Shown piece after piece: positions 43,801 to 50,659 of a stretch of DNA of 64,000 bases. Below the pieces are notes generated by a model. The model saw only the letters and a list, made by a program, of their open reading frames with translations, did not search any database and had not been told where the DNA came from. This DNA is from JAXGMQ01 sp040768585 (GTDB lineage: Bacteria > Caldisericota > Caldisericia > JAAYUI01), in NCBI GenBank assembly GCA_040768585.1, contig JAXGMQ010000001.1:1922001-1986000 (forward strand). The letters are read 5' to 3'. Each line of letters starts with the position of its first letter. Position 1 is the first letter of the stretch. Both the position numbers and the translations under genes were made by a program.

Positions 43801-44247
43801 CGTTTTGTTGTTGAGGATTTGACAGGTTCTGTTGAGTGTATTGCATTTGGCAAGGCGTTTGATGATATCACGTCGCAAATCGATGATGAGGGTATTTTTG
43901 TGTTAGAGTGCAGGTTGGAAAAAGGTGAAGGGCAGCCAAAGCTTATCGGCGGCAATGTGATAAAGAGAATATCATCATCAGACCTTTGCAGCACTGAATC
44001 GAAAGAGAATGTGTCGGTTCATATCAAGATAAAAATGGAGACACAGGGACACTTACTCGATGATGTCAGAAAAACTGCCAATGACGCAAAGGGTGTCTCA
44101 AAACTCGTGGTTCACCTTGAAAAGGGTGGGCAATCTATTGTGGTCAACAGTGGCGCTAGTTTTTGCGTTGACTGCGATTCCGGTATTGTGCAAAAATTGA
44201 GGGATATACTTGGCCCAAGTCAGGTTTGGCTCTCTGGTGATATGTAG
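40885..44247 (+). CDS. dnaE: DNA polymerase III alpha subunit (DnaE)
   Basis: The 1120-residue replicative polymerase. An N-terminal PHP domain starts at once (FVHLHNHSEFSLLDG, then LTDHGVMYG), followed by the polymerase core with GPGRGSGAA and the catalytic aspartates in PDFDIDFDD (about residues 396-404), the RPGPME loop, the fingers motif GYGFNRAHA, helix-hairpin-helix, and an OB-fold (about 946-996, GIITHLKK...VVEDLTGSVE). Length and order fit DnaE1 rather than PolC. The frame can be extended to 40846, but that codon is upstream of the -10 box and the conserved N terminus begins at ATG 40885, so I use that start. pfk follows 23 nt downstream. Confidence 0.97.
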   Translation: MFVHLHNHSEFSLLDGAIKVYEMAHRAKSLNMPAIALTDHGVMYGALDFYKACKKFEIKPIMGVEAYVAPEGMENKRPDTSSNYHLILLAQDNKGYENLMKIVTESHTRGFYYKPRVDYETLAKYSDGVLATTACIAGEVPRKLIAGDDEGARKALGTYMDIFQGRLWIELQDHGIKEETMVLPKLMELSKEFHLPVIATQDAHYLSREDADAHDTLLCIQTLSKKDDPERMRFTGEEFYIKTTEEMKRQFNWCPEAIKNTLDVAERCNVEIELGVPHPPKFKDIESDDPAEHKRFLEELVQKGAQWRFGNNITHEIVDRIKYEMNIIEQTGFIDYFLVVWDFIKYAKEQRISVGPGRGSGAASLVSYCLNITDLNPLEYGLFFERFLNPERVSPPDFDIDFDDTRRDEVIKYVAEKYGEDSVAQVATFGKMEARAVLRDVGRALNFSYADMDKIAKLVPFGSDLDDALSNVPQLVEMEKDPQYKKLFSTARRLEGIVRNFSTHAAGVVMADKPLSCYVPVQLDKEGKHVTQFEKNAIEELGILKVDFLGLRNLSVIERTLDIIESNRGEKIDLNTLPFDDEETYKILQEGDTTGVFQLESSGMRRYLRELKPTVLSDIIAMVALYRPGPMEWIPKFIEGKNGKQIKYLDECLKPILENTYGVAVYQEQVLQMARDFAGFSLGQADLLRKAVGKKIPELLAQQKKNFIERAVENGKDRGIAEELFKFIEPFAGYGFNRAHASCYGVLAYQTAYLKTHYKLEFFTSILTSYLGNEDRIRQMYEECRRVGIEILPPDINKSEVFFSVEGESIRYGLGALKNVGEAAVSVIIESRNDGGAFADFDEFTARVDGSKVNKKVAESLVKAGAFDFTGEDRGELLKKAQGTSTGPSLFAAVETTKKTETPKDEILAMEKEILGFYMSDHPMKPYQSVIQREDHTPITELDETEDGSTVRVIGIITHLKKSKSKKGTPVARFVVEDLTGSVECIAFGKAFDDITSQIDDEGIFVLECRLEKGEGQPKLIGGNVIKRISSSDLCSTESKENVSVHIKIKMETQGHLLDDVRKTANDAKGVSKLVVHLEKGGQSIVVNSGASFCVDCDSGIVQKLRDILGPSQVWLSGDM

Positions 44248-44270
44248 AAGCATTTGAAGCAGGTGAATAA

Positions 44271-45287
44271 ATGAAAAAATATGGAATATTAACTGGCGGT
44301 GGGGATTGTCCCGGACTCAACCCCGCCATTTGTGGAGCGACTTTGGTGGCGCTCAAAAACGGCGCGAAGGTAATCGGTATCCTCGAAGGGTGGAGAGGGC
44401 TTATTGAGTGTGACTATATGGAGCTTGGTCGCAGGGAAATAGCCGACATCATGGGTCAAGGCGGAACAATCCTTGGGACATCGAGAACGAATCCATTCAA
44501 AAGAGAGGGTGACCCAGCCAAGGTCAAAGCCAACTTTGAAGCGCTCGAACTCGATGGATTGATTGCAGCAGGTGGAGATGACACCCTCGGAGTTGCGGCG
44601 AAGTTGTCTGATATGGGGATACCGATTGTCGGAATTCCAAAAACGATGGACAACGACCTTCGTGGAACTGATTTTACCTTTGGTTTTGACTCAGCGGCAA
44701 CCGTGGCTGTTGATGCTGCGATGAGACTTCGTGACACTGCCAAATCCCACAGGCGTGTGATGGTGCTTGAGGTAATGGGACGGCATGCAGGATGGGTAGC
44801 TCTCTATGCGGGACTTGGCGCTTATGCTGACTACACGCTCATCCCAGAGCGAAAATGGTCTTGGGAAGAGCTTATCTCAAAGGTTGAGGAAGCACACAGA
44901 CTCAAGAAACATGCAATTGTTATTGTTGCAGAGGGTGTTGAACTTGAGAATGTCCCAGACACAAGGGTGGATGACTTTGGTCATGAGAACCTCGCCCTGA
45001 AGGATGTTGGTAAGCGCATCGCTGATGTTATTGGTAAGAGAACAGGTTTTGTGACAAGATCAGCTCAACTTGGTCACATCGAACGTGGTGGCCCACCAAC
45101 TCTTTTTGATAGGATTCTTGGACTCCGTTCTGGTCTAGCCGCCATGAAGTGGCTCATTGAGGGCAAGACGGGCATTATGGCAGCCATGCATAAAAATGAT
45201 ATTGTGCCAGTCCCACTCTCCGACGTGGTTGGTGGAATCAGGTGTGTAAGTGATGAATGGCTCAAACTGCTTGAGGTGGTCGAATAA
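44271..45287 (+). CDS. pfp: pyrophosphate-dependent 6-phosphofructokinase
   Basis: A 338-residue phosphofructokinase that converts fructose 6-phosphate to the 1,6-bisphosphate in glycolysis. Two residues that set the phosphoryl donor are diagnostic: Asp104 in GGDDT and Lys124 in PKTMDND. ATP enzymes have Gly at both positions (E. coli numbering, which coincides here); Asp and Lys mark the PPi-dependent class. The rest of the active site is standard (GGGDCPGLN, MDNDL, GRHAGW, RLGHIERGG-like QLGHIERGG). A PPi enzyme is reversible and saves ATP, which suits an anaerobic fermenter. The gene lies just downstream of dnaE with AGGTGA before its ATG. Its stop codon overlaps the apparent ATA start of the histidine kinase. 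Confidence 0.93.
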   Translation: MKKYGILTGGGDCPGLNPAICGATLVALKNGAKVIGILEGWRGLIECDYMELGRREIADIMGQGGTILGTSRTNPFKREGDPAKVKANFEALELDGLIAAGGDDTLGVAAKLSDMGIPIVGIPKTMDNDLRGTDFTFGFDSAATVAVDAAMRLRDTAKSHRRVMVLEVMGRHAGWVALYAGLGAYADYTLIPERKWSWEELISKVEEAHRLKKHAIVIVAEGVELENVPDTRVDDFGHENLALKDVGKRIADVIGKRTGFVTRSAQLGHIERGGPPTLFDRILGLRSGLAAMKWLIEGKTGIMAAMHKNDIVPVPLSDVVGGIRCVSDEWLKLLEVVE

Positions 45288-47107
45288 AAAGGATTTTCAC
45301 TTTCATAAGTTCAATACGGGTCCAGATTGTTCTCTTTCTGGTGCTTTTTGTTGTGGTGGGTGCTTTCATCTTCAGGTATGTAGCAACAAACCAGGCAAAC
45401 ACAACGCTTCTTTCTGAGCGCACCGAAAACCTTGAATATATCACATCTCAACTCCCTGACAGCTTTATTGAGAAACTTGCAAGCCATTTGTCGAGTCACA
45501 GAGATTTTGAGAAGAGAAAACTTCAAGAAGGCGAATCTCTCGTTATTGAACCACGATACGTTGACAGGTGGCTTGAGATAAAATGGCAACAAACCTCAAG
45601 TGATATTGCGAATAAGGTCGTCTCATCCTATGAATCCTCATCGGTTGGATTCATCAACCTTGGTACATCATCGAGTATGAAGATTGAGCCAATCTCGCAA
45701 GAGGACAGCTTTGAGACAACCTGGTACCCTAGACAGGTGAAGCTCAAGCTGATATATCCGGACGACCCAGACAATCTTGTGAATAACAATCTTGGTGATA
45801 CCAAGTGGGAACCGCCAGTTGTCCTATCCTATGCCTCACAGTCTTATAAGAGGCTGGACGAAGACCTCGCCAAGATTGACAGATCAATTCAAGTTCCAAT
45901 CTGGCTCACAATCTTTATCGGTATCATGCTAGCGTTTTTCATGGGTCTCAACCTTTCGTCAGGCGTCATTAAGGTGAAAAAAGGCATATTGAGCCTCAAA
46001 GACGATCTTCATAAACCAATCCCAAAGATATCAGGTGAGCTTGGTGAGATTGCCGACACCGCAAACAAACTGGCGTTGGGTTTATTGCAATCAAAGAGTC
46101 GTTCCGAACGTGTGCTTGATGCTGTCAGCACTGGTATTGTTGTTGTTGACTCAGATCTCATGATTCTTGATGCAAACCCCTCATCCCTGCAAATTACCGG
46201 AAAAACACGTGAGGACATCCTGGGTCAAGATCTAAATTCACTTGGTCACATCGGAACAATTGCCCATGACAACCTGAAGGATGTCATAAGAACGGGATCA
46301 ATCTGGAGCAGCGGCGCCACAAAAATCAACGCCTACAAAGGACAGAGATTTATCAACATGAGGGCAATCGCTGTTGATCTTGGTCACACTAGGGAGGCAA
46401 TCCTTGCCATATCCGATGTGACTGAATCTGTTATTCAATCGCTGGAGTCTGAGAGAAAAGCGTCACTCACAAGACTTGGTCTTTTCACAAGTGGAATAGC
46501 CCATGAAGTTCGCAATCCTCTTACGTCCATAAAGGGCTTTGTGCAACTCCTCACTGGCAAGATGAAGGATAAGCCTGAATCGAAGTATCTTGTACCAATT
46601 GGCAGAGAGGTAAACAGACTCGAATCGTTGATTAACGATCTTCTCGCATCAGTTCGGCAGAAACCCCTTGAAAGAAGTTTTGTGAATCTTTCTGAGTTGG
46701 TTGAATCGGTGCTTGAGGTGCAGGAGAACGACCTGATTGACAAGAGAATCAGAATTGTGCGAGAGCTTGATGCAAACATCGTGGCAAACATCGACGAAAA
46801 GAGAGTTTACCAAGTAATCCTCAATATCATTATCAATGCCCGAGATGCCATGAAGGACGGTGGAATACTCACCCTCAAAACCCACACAAACGAAGAGTGG
46901 CACCAGATAGACATTGGCGACACTGGTGGAGGAATCTCTGAGGAAGACTCGGCCATGATTTTCACTCCATTTTTCACAACAAAAGCAGAAGGGACAGGGT
47001 TGGGACTTTCAATCTGTGAGCAGATAATCAAAGCACACGGCGGTGTTCTATCCTTCTCCTCAGACGAGAGTGGAACTGTCTTCTCAATCAAGTTCCCCAT
47101 TGAATAA
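45284..47107 (+). CDS. PAS-containing sensor histidine kinase, apparent ATA start
   Basis: A membrane histidine kinase of about 607 residues. Residues 1-40 form a basic start and first membrane helix; a periplasmic domain (about 40-205) and a second helix (about 206-230) follow, then a short HAMP-like linker, a PAS domain (about 270-390), the HisKA phosphoacceptor His407 in SGIAHEVRNPLTS, and a HATPase with NIIINARDAM, DTGGGIS, and GTGLGLS. A GTG at 45341 would cut the first helix and has no ribosome-binding site. ATA 45284 encodes MKRIFTFISS if read as Met, has GAGGTG 5 nt upstream and overlaps the pfk stop as ATAA, so I take it as the start. No response regulator is nearby; the signal is unknown. 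Confidence 0.88.
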   Translation: MKRIFTFISSIRVQIVLFLVLFVVVGAFIFRYVATNQANTTLLSERTENLEYITSQLPDSFIEKLASHLSSHRDFEKRKLQEGESLVIEPRYVDRWLEIKWQQTSSDIANKVVSSYESSSVGFINLGTSSSMKIEPISQEDSFETTWYPRQVKLKLIYPDDPDNLVNNNLGDTKWEPPVVLSYASQSYKRLDEDLAKIDRSIQVPIWLTIFIGIMLAFFMGLNLSSGVIKVKKGILSLKDDLHKPIPKISGELGEIADTANKLALGLLQSKSRSERVLDAVSTGIVVVDSDLMILDANPSSLQITGKTREDILGQDLNSLGHIGTIAHDNLKDVIRTGSIWSSGATKINAYKGQRFINMRAIAVDLGHTREAILAISDVTESVIQSLESERKASLTRLGLFTSGIAHEVRNPLTSIKGFVQLLTGKMKDKPESKYLVPIGREVNRLESLINDLLASVRQKPLERSFVNLSELVESVLEVQENDLIDKRIRIVRELDANIVANIDEKRVYQVILNIIINARDAMKDGGILTLKTHTNEEWHQIDIGDTGGGISEEDSAMIFTPFFTTKAEGTGLGLSICEQIIKAHGGVLSFSSDESGTVFSIKFPIE

Positions 47108-47120
47108 AACCAAATTACTC

Positions 47121-47141
47121 ATGTTGTGTCAAAAACAACAT
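47121..47141. repeat. short inverted repeat in the histidine kinase/DUF4097 gap
   Basis: ATGTTGT (47121-47127) and ACAACAT (47135-47141) with a 7-nt spacer. There is no T run after it, so it could be an operator or weak hairpin rather than a terminator. Confidence 0.3.
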
Positions 47142-47182
47142 CAACAGAAAAAGCATTATTGCAATCTCCGGAGGGTTGAATA

Positions 47183-48529
47183 ATGAATGAAAGAAACGAC
47201 AGCGCTTTTGATGTCGGCAAGCTTGTTGTCGGACTCAATATCGTCGCAATTGGCGTTTATGTTCTACTTGGAAACATCGGCGTGGTAAGCTTTGGCTATC
47301 TGCCATTTATCATCAGACTTTGGCCAATTTTACTCGTGATTGTTGGACTCAATATCATCTTTAAGAGTCAGGGACTCAGCTACATTGGATCATTGGTTTT
47401 CACAGCTTTTCTAGTGCTTGTGATCGTGGCATCCGCTCCAGGGCAGGCAGGGTCAGGAGCTCGGAAAATGCTTGCGTTTCCTGAGGAACCAGTGAAAATA
47501 TCGGTTGAGTCATTTACTGATGTTTTCAACATCGACTGGCATGGCAAGGTCAAAGAAACGATTGATAACACTGCCGTGTTGGAAAGAGTCCCAGAAACGG
47601 TTTATCTAGATTTTGGCAGTGCATGGTGTGATAATGTGAACATCAAGGTTGTTCCAGTTGAGAGAGGACAGCCTGGACAAATCGATTACACAATCAAAAT
47701 CAAATCAGATGATTTTGATATTGGCAATACTGGTATAGTCCAAACCTGGAGTGAAAATGGGTTAACGCTGGAATCTCCAGGGATTCAAAGTTATTTTGAT
47801 GTTGAACTTACACTTCTGGTTTCTCCAAACACAAACATTGAAACAAAATCTACAGTTAATGACATCGAGATAACGGATGAGTGGTTTGGCGAAATCTCCG
47901 TGACCCATATCACATCAGGAGATTTCAAAGCCAGAACTCTCAATGGCACAACCATCATTAAAACAACCTCAGGTGATATAACAATTGAGCAGGTAAACAA
48001 CTCAATAGATGCACACACAATATCAGGGGATGTGGAGATAGGCGGATTGTCCAATGCGTATAAAGACTTTATCATCAGTTTGCAGAGCTCATATCCAGTC
48101 ACTGTCGAATCTGACCCGGAATTGTACGAAGCAACAATGGTTGTCAACAACAACATTTCAACAACCTCTGGCAATATCAAGATAAAGAACATCGAGGGCA
48201 CGGCAGCTGACGCCGAATCAACTGAGCCTCTCAACTTGACAAAAACAATATCAAACTTGTCAATCCAAACCACATCCGGCGATATTAACCTCTATTTTCA
48301 AAAAGTTAGCCCAGGCAAGAACACTATCAATTCAACCTCAGGCGACATCGGAATTACCTTTTTTAAAGAAGCAAGCGCAATATGCAATGTTAAAACTGTG
48401 AGTGGTGATGTTGACCTTCATGGTGGTGTACTGGAGAAAACCGATAATTTGTATATAATCGGGGAGAAGGCACAACAGAAGATCGGCATCCAGACAGTGT
48501 CAGGGGATGTTGGTTTGAGAATGGAGTAA
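47183..48529 (+). CDS. LiaF-like membrane protein with DUF4097 beta-repeat domain
   Basis: A 448-residue protein. Residues about 10-85 contain two to three hydrophobic segments with the LiaF/LiaI-type RLWPILLVIVGLN signature. The remainder, predicted outside the membrane, is a beta-helix-like DUF4097 domain with about six TTSGDI or TVSGDV repeats spaced 20-45 residues apart (TSGDFKA, TTSGDITI, TISGDVEI, TTSGNIKI, TTSGDINLY, STSGDIGI, TVSGDVDL). Proteins of this sort are often linked to cell-envelope stress sensing. It follows the histidine kinase by 75 nt on the same strand, so it could be the kinase partner, but that is a guess. GGAGGGTTGA precedes the ATG at normal spacing. Confidence 0.85.
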   Translation: MNERNDSAFDVGKLVVGLNIVAIGVYVLLGNIGVVSFGYLPFIIRLWPILLVIVGLNIIFKSQGLSYIGSLVFTAFLVLVIVASAPGQAGSGARKMLAFPEEPVKISVESFTDVFNIDWHGKVKETIDNTAVLERVPETVYLDFGSAWCDNVNIKVVPVERGQPGQIDYTIKIKSDDFDIGNTGIVQTWSENGLTLESPGIQSYFDVELTLLVSPNTNIETKSTVNDIEITDEWFGEISVTHITSGDFKARTLNGTTIIKTTSGDITIEQVNNSIDAHTISGDVEIGGLSNAYKDFIISLQSSYPVTVESDPELYEATMVVNNNISTTSGNIKIKNIEGTAADAESTEPLNLTKTISNLSIQTTSGDINLYFQKVSPGKNTINSTSGDIGITFFKEASAICNVKTVSGDVDLHGGVLEKTDNLYIIGEKAQQKIGIQTVSGDVGLRME

Positions 48530-48535
48530 CAGGAA

Positions 48536-49141
48536 TTGGGAAAGAGAAGTATAAGCAAGAAGGCTGAGAAGATGATTCAGGAGAAAACGCAGCAGAAGAA
48601 ACGGAAGACCGACAGAAATACGCGAATTTTCATAGTGCTTGCTGTTGCCTGTGTTGTCATGATTGGACTCATTGCATTTGTTATGCTTAGTCAGCCATCA
48701 AGCGGCTCAAATAAGGTTGATGCCAAGTTTGCCCCAATGGCAAAAGATTTCACACTCAAAGACACGGATGGTAACACTCATAAACTCAGCGATTATGCTG
48801 GGAAACCAATATTCCTGGACTTTACAACCTCATGGTGCAGCTGGTGCAAAGTACAGAGTCCTGATATCCACAGACTCTATCAGGAATTCGAGGGTGACGT
48901 TGTTTTCTTCGCTGTTGATGTAAAGGAAAATCTCAGAACTGTCACTCAATACAGATCGGAAGATGGCGCTCCTTGGCCATTCCTCCTCGATGAAAATGGG
49001 TACACTTCAATGGATTACGGCGTCACTGGTTATCCGTACTACATCCTCCTCAAGCCAGATGGCACAAAACACTTCGACCAGAGCGGTTATAACGAGAACT
49101 TTTTTGATATATTCAGCAGAGCGATCAGGGAGCTGCTATAA
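48536..49141 (+). CDS. membrane-anchored TlpA-like thioredoxin-fold protein
   Basis: A 201-residue protein with a strongly basic N terminus, one membrane helix (about residues 31-52) and an outward-facing thioredoxin-fold domain with the active-site CSWC in FTTSWCSWCKVQSP, and a cis-Pro loop TGYPYY. TlpA/ResA-type proteins reduce disulfides outside the membrane, for instance in cytochrome c maturation or surface-protein folding; there are no cytochrome genes here. The start is TTG 48536 with GGAG about 9 nt upstream; the next ATG (48572) would remove basic residues but keep the helix. It begins 6 nt after the DUF4097-like gene, so they are probably cotranscribed. RNase P RNA follows 35 nt downstream. 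Confidence 0.85.
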   Translation: MGKRSISKKAEKMIQEKTQQKKRKTDRNTRIFIVLAVACVVMIGLIAFVMLSQPSSGSNKVDAKFAPMAKDFTLKDTDGNTHKLSDYAGKPIFLDFTTSWCSWCKVQSPDIHRLYQEFEGDVVFFAVDVKENLRTVTQYRSEDGAPWPFLLDENGYTSMDYGVTGYPYYILLKPDGTKHFDQSGYNENFFDIFSRAIRELL

Positions 49142-49176
49142 TTGCAAATTGTTACCCCGATGAATAGACTCTCATT

Positions 49177-49505
49177 GGCTTCAGATGGGCGCGTGTCCGC
49201 TGCCAAAAGGTGGAGGAAAGTCCGGGCACCGCAGAGTGGGATGCTGGGTGCAAGCCCAGTGGGGGTGACCCTAAGGAAAGTGCCACAGAAAATACACCGC
49301 CTAAACCCATCTTGGTGGGTCGGCAAGGGTGAAATGGTGGGGCAAGAGCCCACCAGCAGCGTGGCGACACGCTGGCTTGGTAAACCCCTTCCGGTGCAAG
49401 GTCAAATAGGAGAAGGTCAAGAGTGACTCGCTCGTCTTCTCGGGTAGACCGCGTTAGATAAATGGACATGCAAGACAGAACCCGGCTTACAGCCGATCTG
49501 AAGCC
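49177..49505 (+). ncRNA. rnpB: RNase P RNA, bacterial type A-like
   Basis: The catalytic RNA that trims the 5' ends of tRNA precursors. The conserved 5' core GAGGAAAGTCCGGGC is at 49213-49227, ACAGAAA at 49285-49291, and the 3' core GTTAGATAAATG followed by GACAGAACCCGGCTTA at about 49453-49489. The ends are fixed by a perfect 10-bp P1 helix: GGCTTCAGAT (49177-49186) pairs with ATCTGAAGCC (49496-49505). The 329-nt length is within the usual range. Its last 44 nt contain the first start codons of rsmH, so RNA maturation and rsmH translation compete for the same sequence. A promoter was not identified; transcription could come from its own start or from the upstream operon. Confidence 0.95.
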
Positions 49506-50376
49506 TTTTCACACCCCAGTTTTGCTTAATGAGATACTCGCATATTTCAAGCAAACCGGCTGCAAGGTGTTTGTTGATGGCACAACAGGTGAGGGTGGTC
49601 ACACACTCGGATTCCTGAAAAATACTGATGCCCACGTGGTTTGTTTTGATGCCGACTCAGAGATTCAGCAGAGAGCGAAGGAAAGACTGCAAGACTACGC
49701 TGAGAGAGTGACCTTCGTTCACTCAAATTTTAGGTACATATTAAAAGAGCTTGCAAAAGCCTCCTACACCCATGTTGACGCAATTTTGCTTGACCTTGGC
49801 ATATCAATGGCTCATCTCAAGGATATCAATCGCGGGATAACCTTCGCAACAGATCAGCCGCTTGATATGAGACTTGACACAACCGAAGGACTTCCCTTGA
49901 GCGCAATGCTTCCTCAGATGACTGAATCAGAGATTGCCGATGTCATCTTCAAGTATGGAGAAGAGAGAGCATCCAGACGAATCGCAAGAGCAATCGTGTA
50001 TTATATGGATAAAAAACCGATAACAACGACCGGGGAGCTCGCGGGGTTGATTGAAAAATCAATTGGTAGAAAAGGTAAAATACATCCTGCAACAAGGACA
50101 TTTCAAGCATTCAGAATATTTATCAATCAGGAATTAACGAGCCTTGAGCTTGCCATCCCCCAGTGCCTTGATTGCCTTGCTCCTGGTGGGATTCTTGCGG
50201 TAATATCGTATCACTCACTTGAAGACAGGATTGTTAAGCATATGTTCAAGGATGCAAAAGGTGATGAGTTCGAGGTTTTGACCAAAAAACCGATTATACC
50301 AACAGAACAAGAGACTGAGTCCAATAGAGCAGCAAGGTCAGCCAAGTTGAGAATCATCAGGAGAGTTTGTGGCTAA
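49462..50376 (+). CDS. rsmH: 16S rRNA (cytosine1402-N4)-methyltransferase RsmH
   Basis: The product methylates C1402 of 16S rRNA using S-adenosylmethionine. The family motifs are present: FHTPVLLNEIL at the start, DGTTGEGGH (SAM site), DAILLDLGIS, QPLDMRLD, TRTFQAFRIFINQEL and YHSLEDRIVK. From the ATG at 49462 the product has 304 residues, about 10 residues longer at the N terminus than usual. ATG 49462 and 49468 both lie inside RNase P RNA, and neither has a Shine-Dalgarno sequence. CTG 49498 would give a family-standard N terminus but still overlaps the P1 helix. The true start is therefore uncertain. It heads the ftsL-ftsI-murE-murF-speE run, taking the place mraZ-rsmH usually hold in the dcw cluster. 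Confidence 0.92.
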   Translation: MDMQDRTRLTADLKPFHTPVLLNEILAYFKQTGCKVFVDGTTGEGGHTLGFLKNTDAHVVCFDADSEIQQRAKERLQDYAERVTFVHSNFRYILKELAKASYTHVDAILLDLGISMAHLKDINRGITFATDQPLDMRLDTTEGLPLSAMLPQMTESEIADVIFKYGEERASRRIARAIVYYMDKKPITTTGELAGLIEKSIGRKGKIHPATRTFQAFRIFINQELTSLELAIPQCLDCLAPGGILAVISYHSLEDRIVKHMFKDAKGDEFEVLTKKPIIPTEQETESNRAARSAKLRIIRRVCG

Positions 50377-50653
50377 AAGGAAGACAAAAAAGAGATTCAG
50401 GGTGATACTCTGGGTGTTGGCAATTGTTACTATTGTTGCCTACCTGGTCTTTTATACCTCACAGACTCAGTATGCGCTCGAGCTGGATAGAGAGATTTCA
50501 AGGAAGAAGTCTCAGGTCAGCGTGCTCGAACAAAAAAGAACACAACTTGGTGAGAAGAAGCCTTCAATGGGTGAGATTCAAAAGAAGGCTGAGGAAGAAC
50601 TTGGTATGATAAAACCAGTTCAAAAGCCTCTCCCTGACCCAAGAGATTGGTAA
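50369..50653 (+). CDS. ftsL: FtsL/DivIC-like septum protein
   Basis: A 94-residue bitopic protein: basic N terminus (AKRKTKKRFR), a membrane helix at about residues 11-29, then a coiled-coil-type segment (LDREISRKKSQVSVLEQKRTQ cut here at its core LDREISRKK) and a short Pro-rich tail. Sequence conservation in FtsL is poor, so the call rests on topology, size and position between rsmH and ftsI, its standard place in division clusters. FtsL joins FtsB and FtsQ to activate septal peptidoglycan synthesis. GTG start at 50369 overlaps the rsmH stop by 8 nt with AGGAGA upstream. Confidence 0.75.
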   Translation: MAKRKTKKRFRVILWVLAIVTIVAYLVFYTSQTQYALELDREISRKKSQVSVLEQKRTQLGEKKPSMGEIQKKAEEELGMIKPVQKPLPDPRDW

Positions 50654-50659
50654 GTCGGC

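Noticed and set aside
49142..49426. 94-residue frame over the RNase P region
   Set aside because: The sequence is explained fully by the RNase P RNA core and its P1 pairing.
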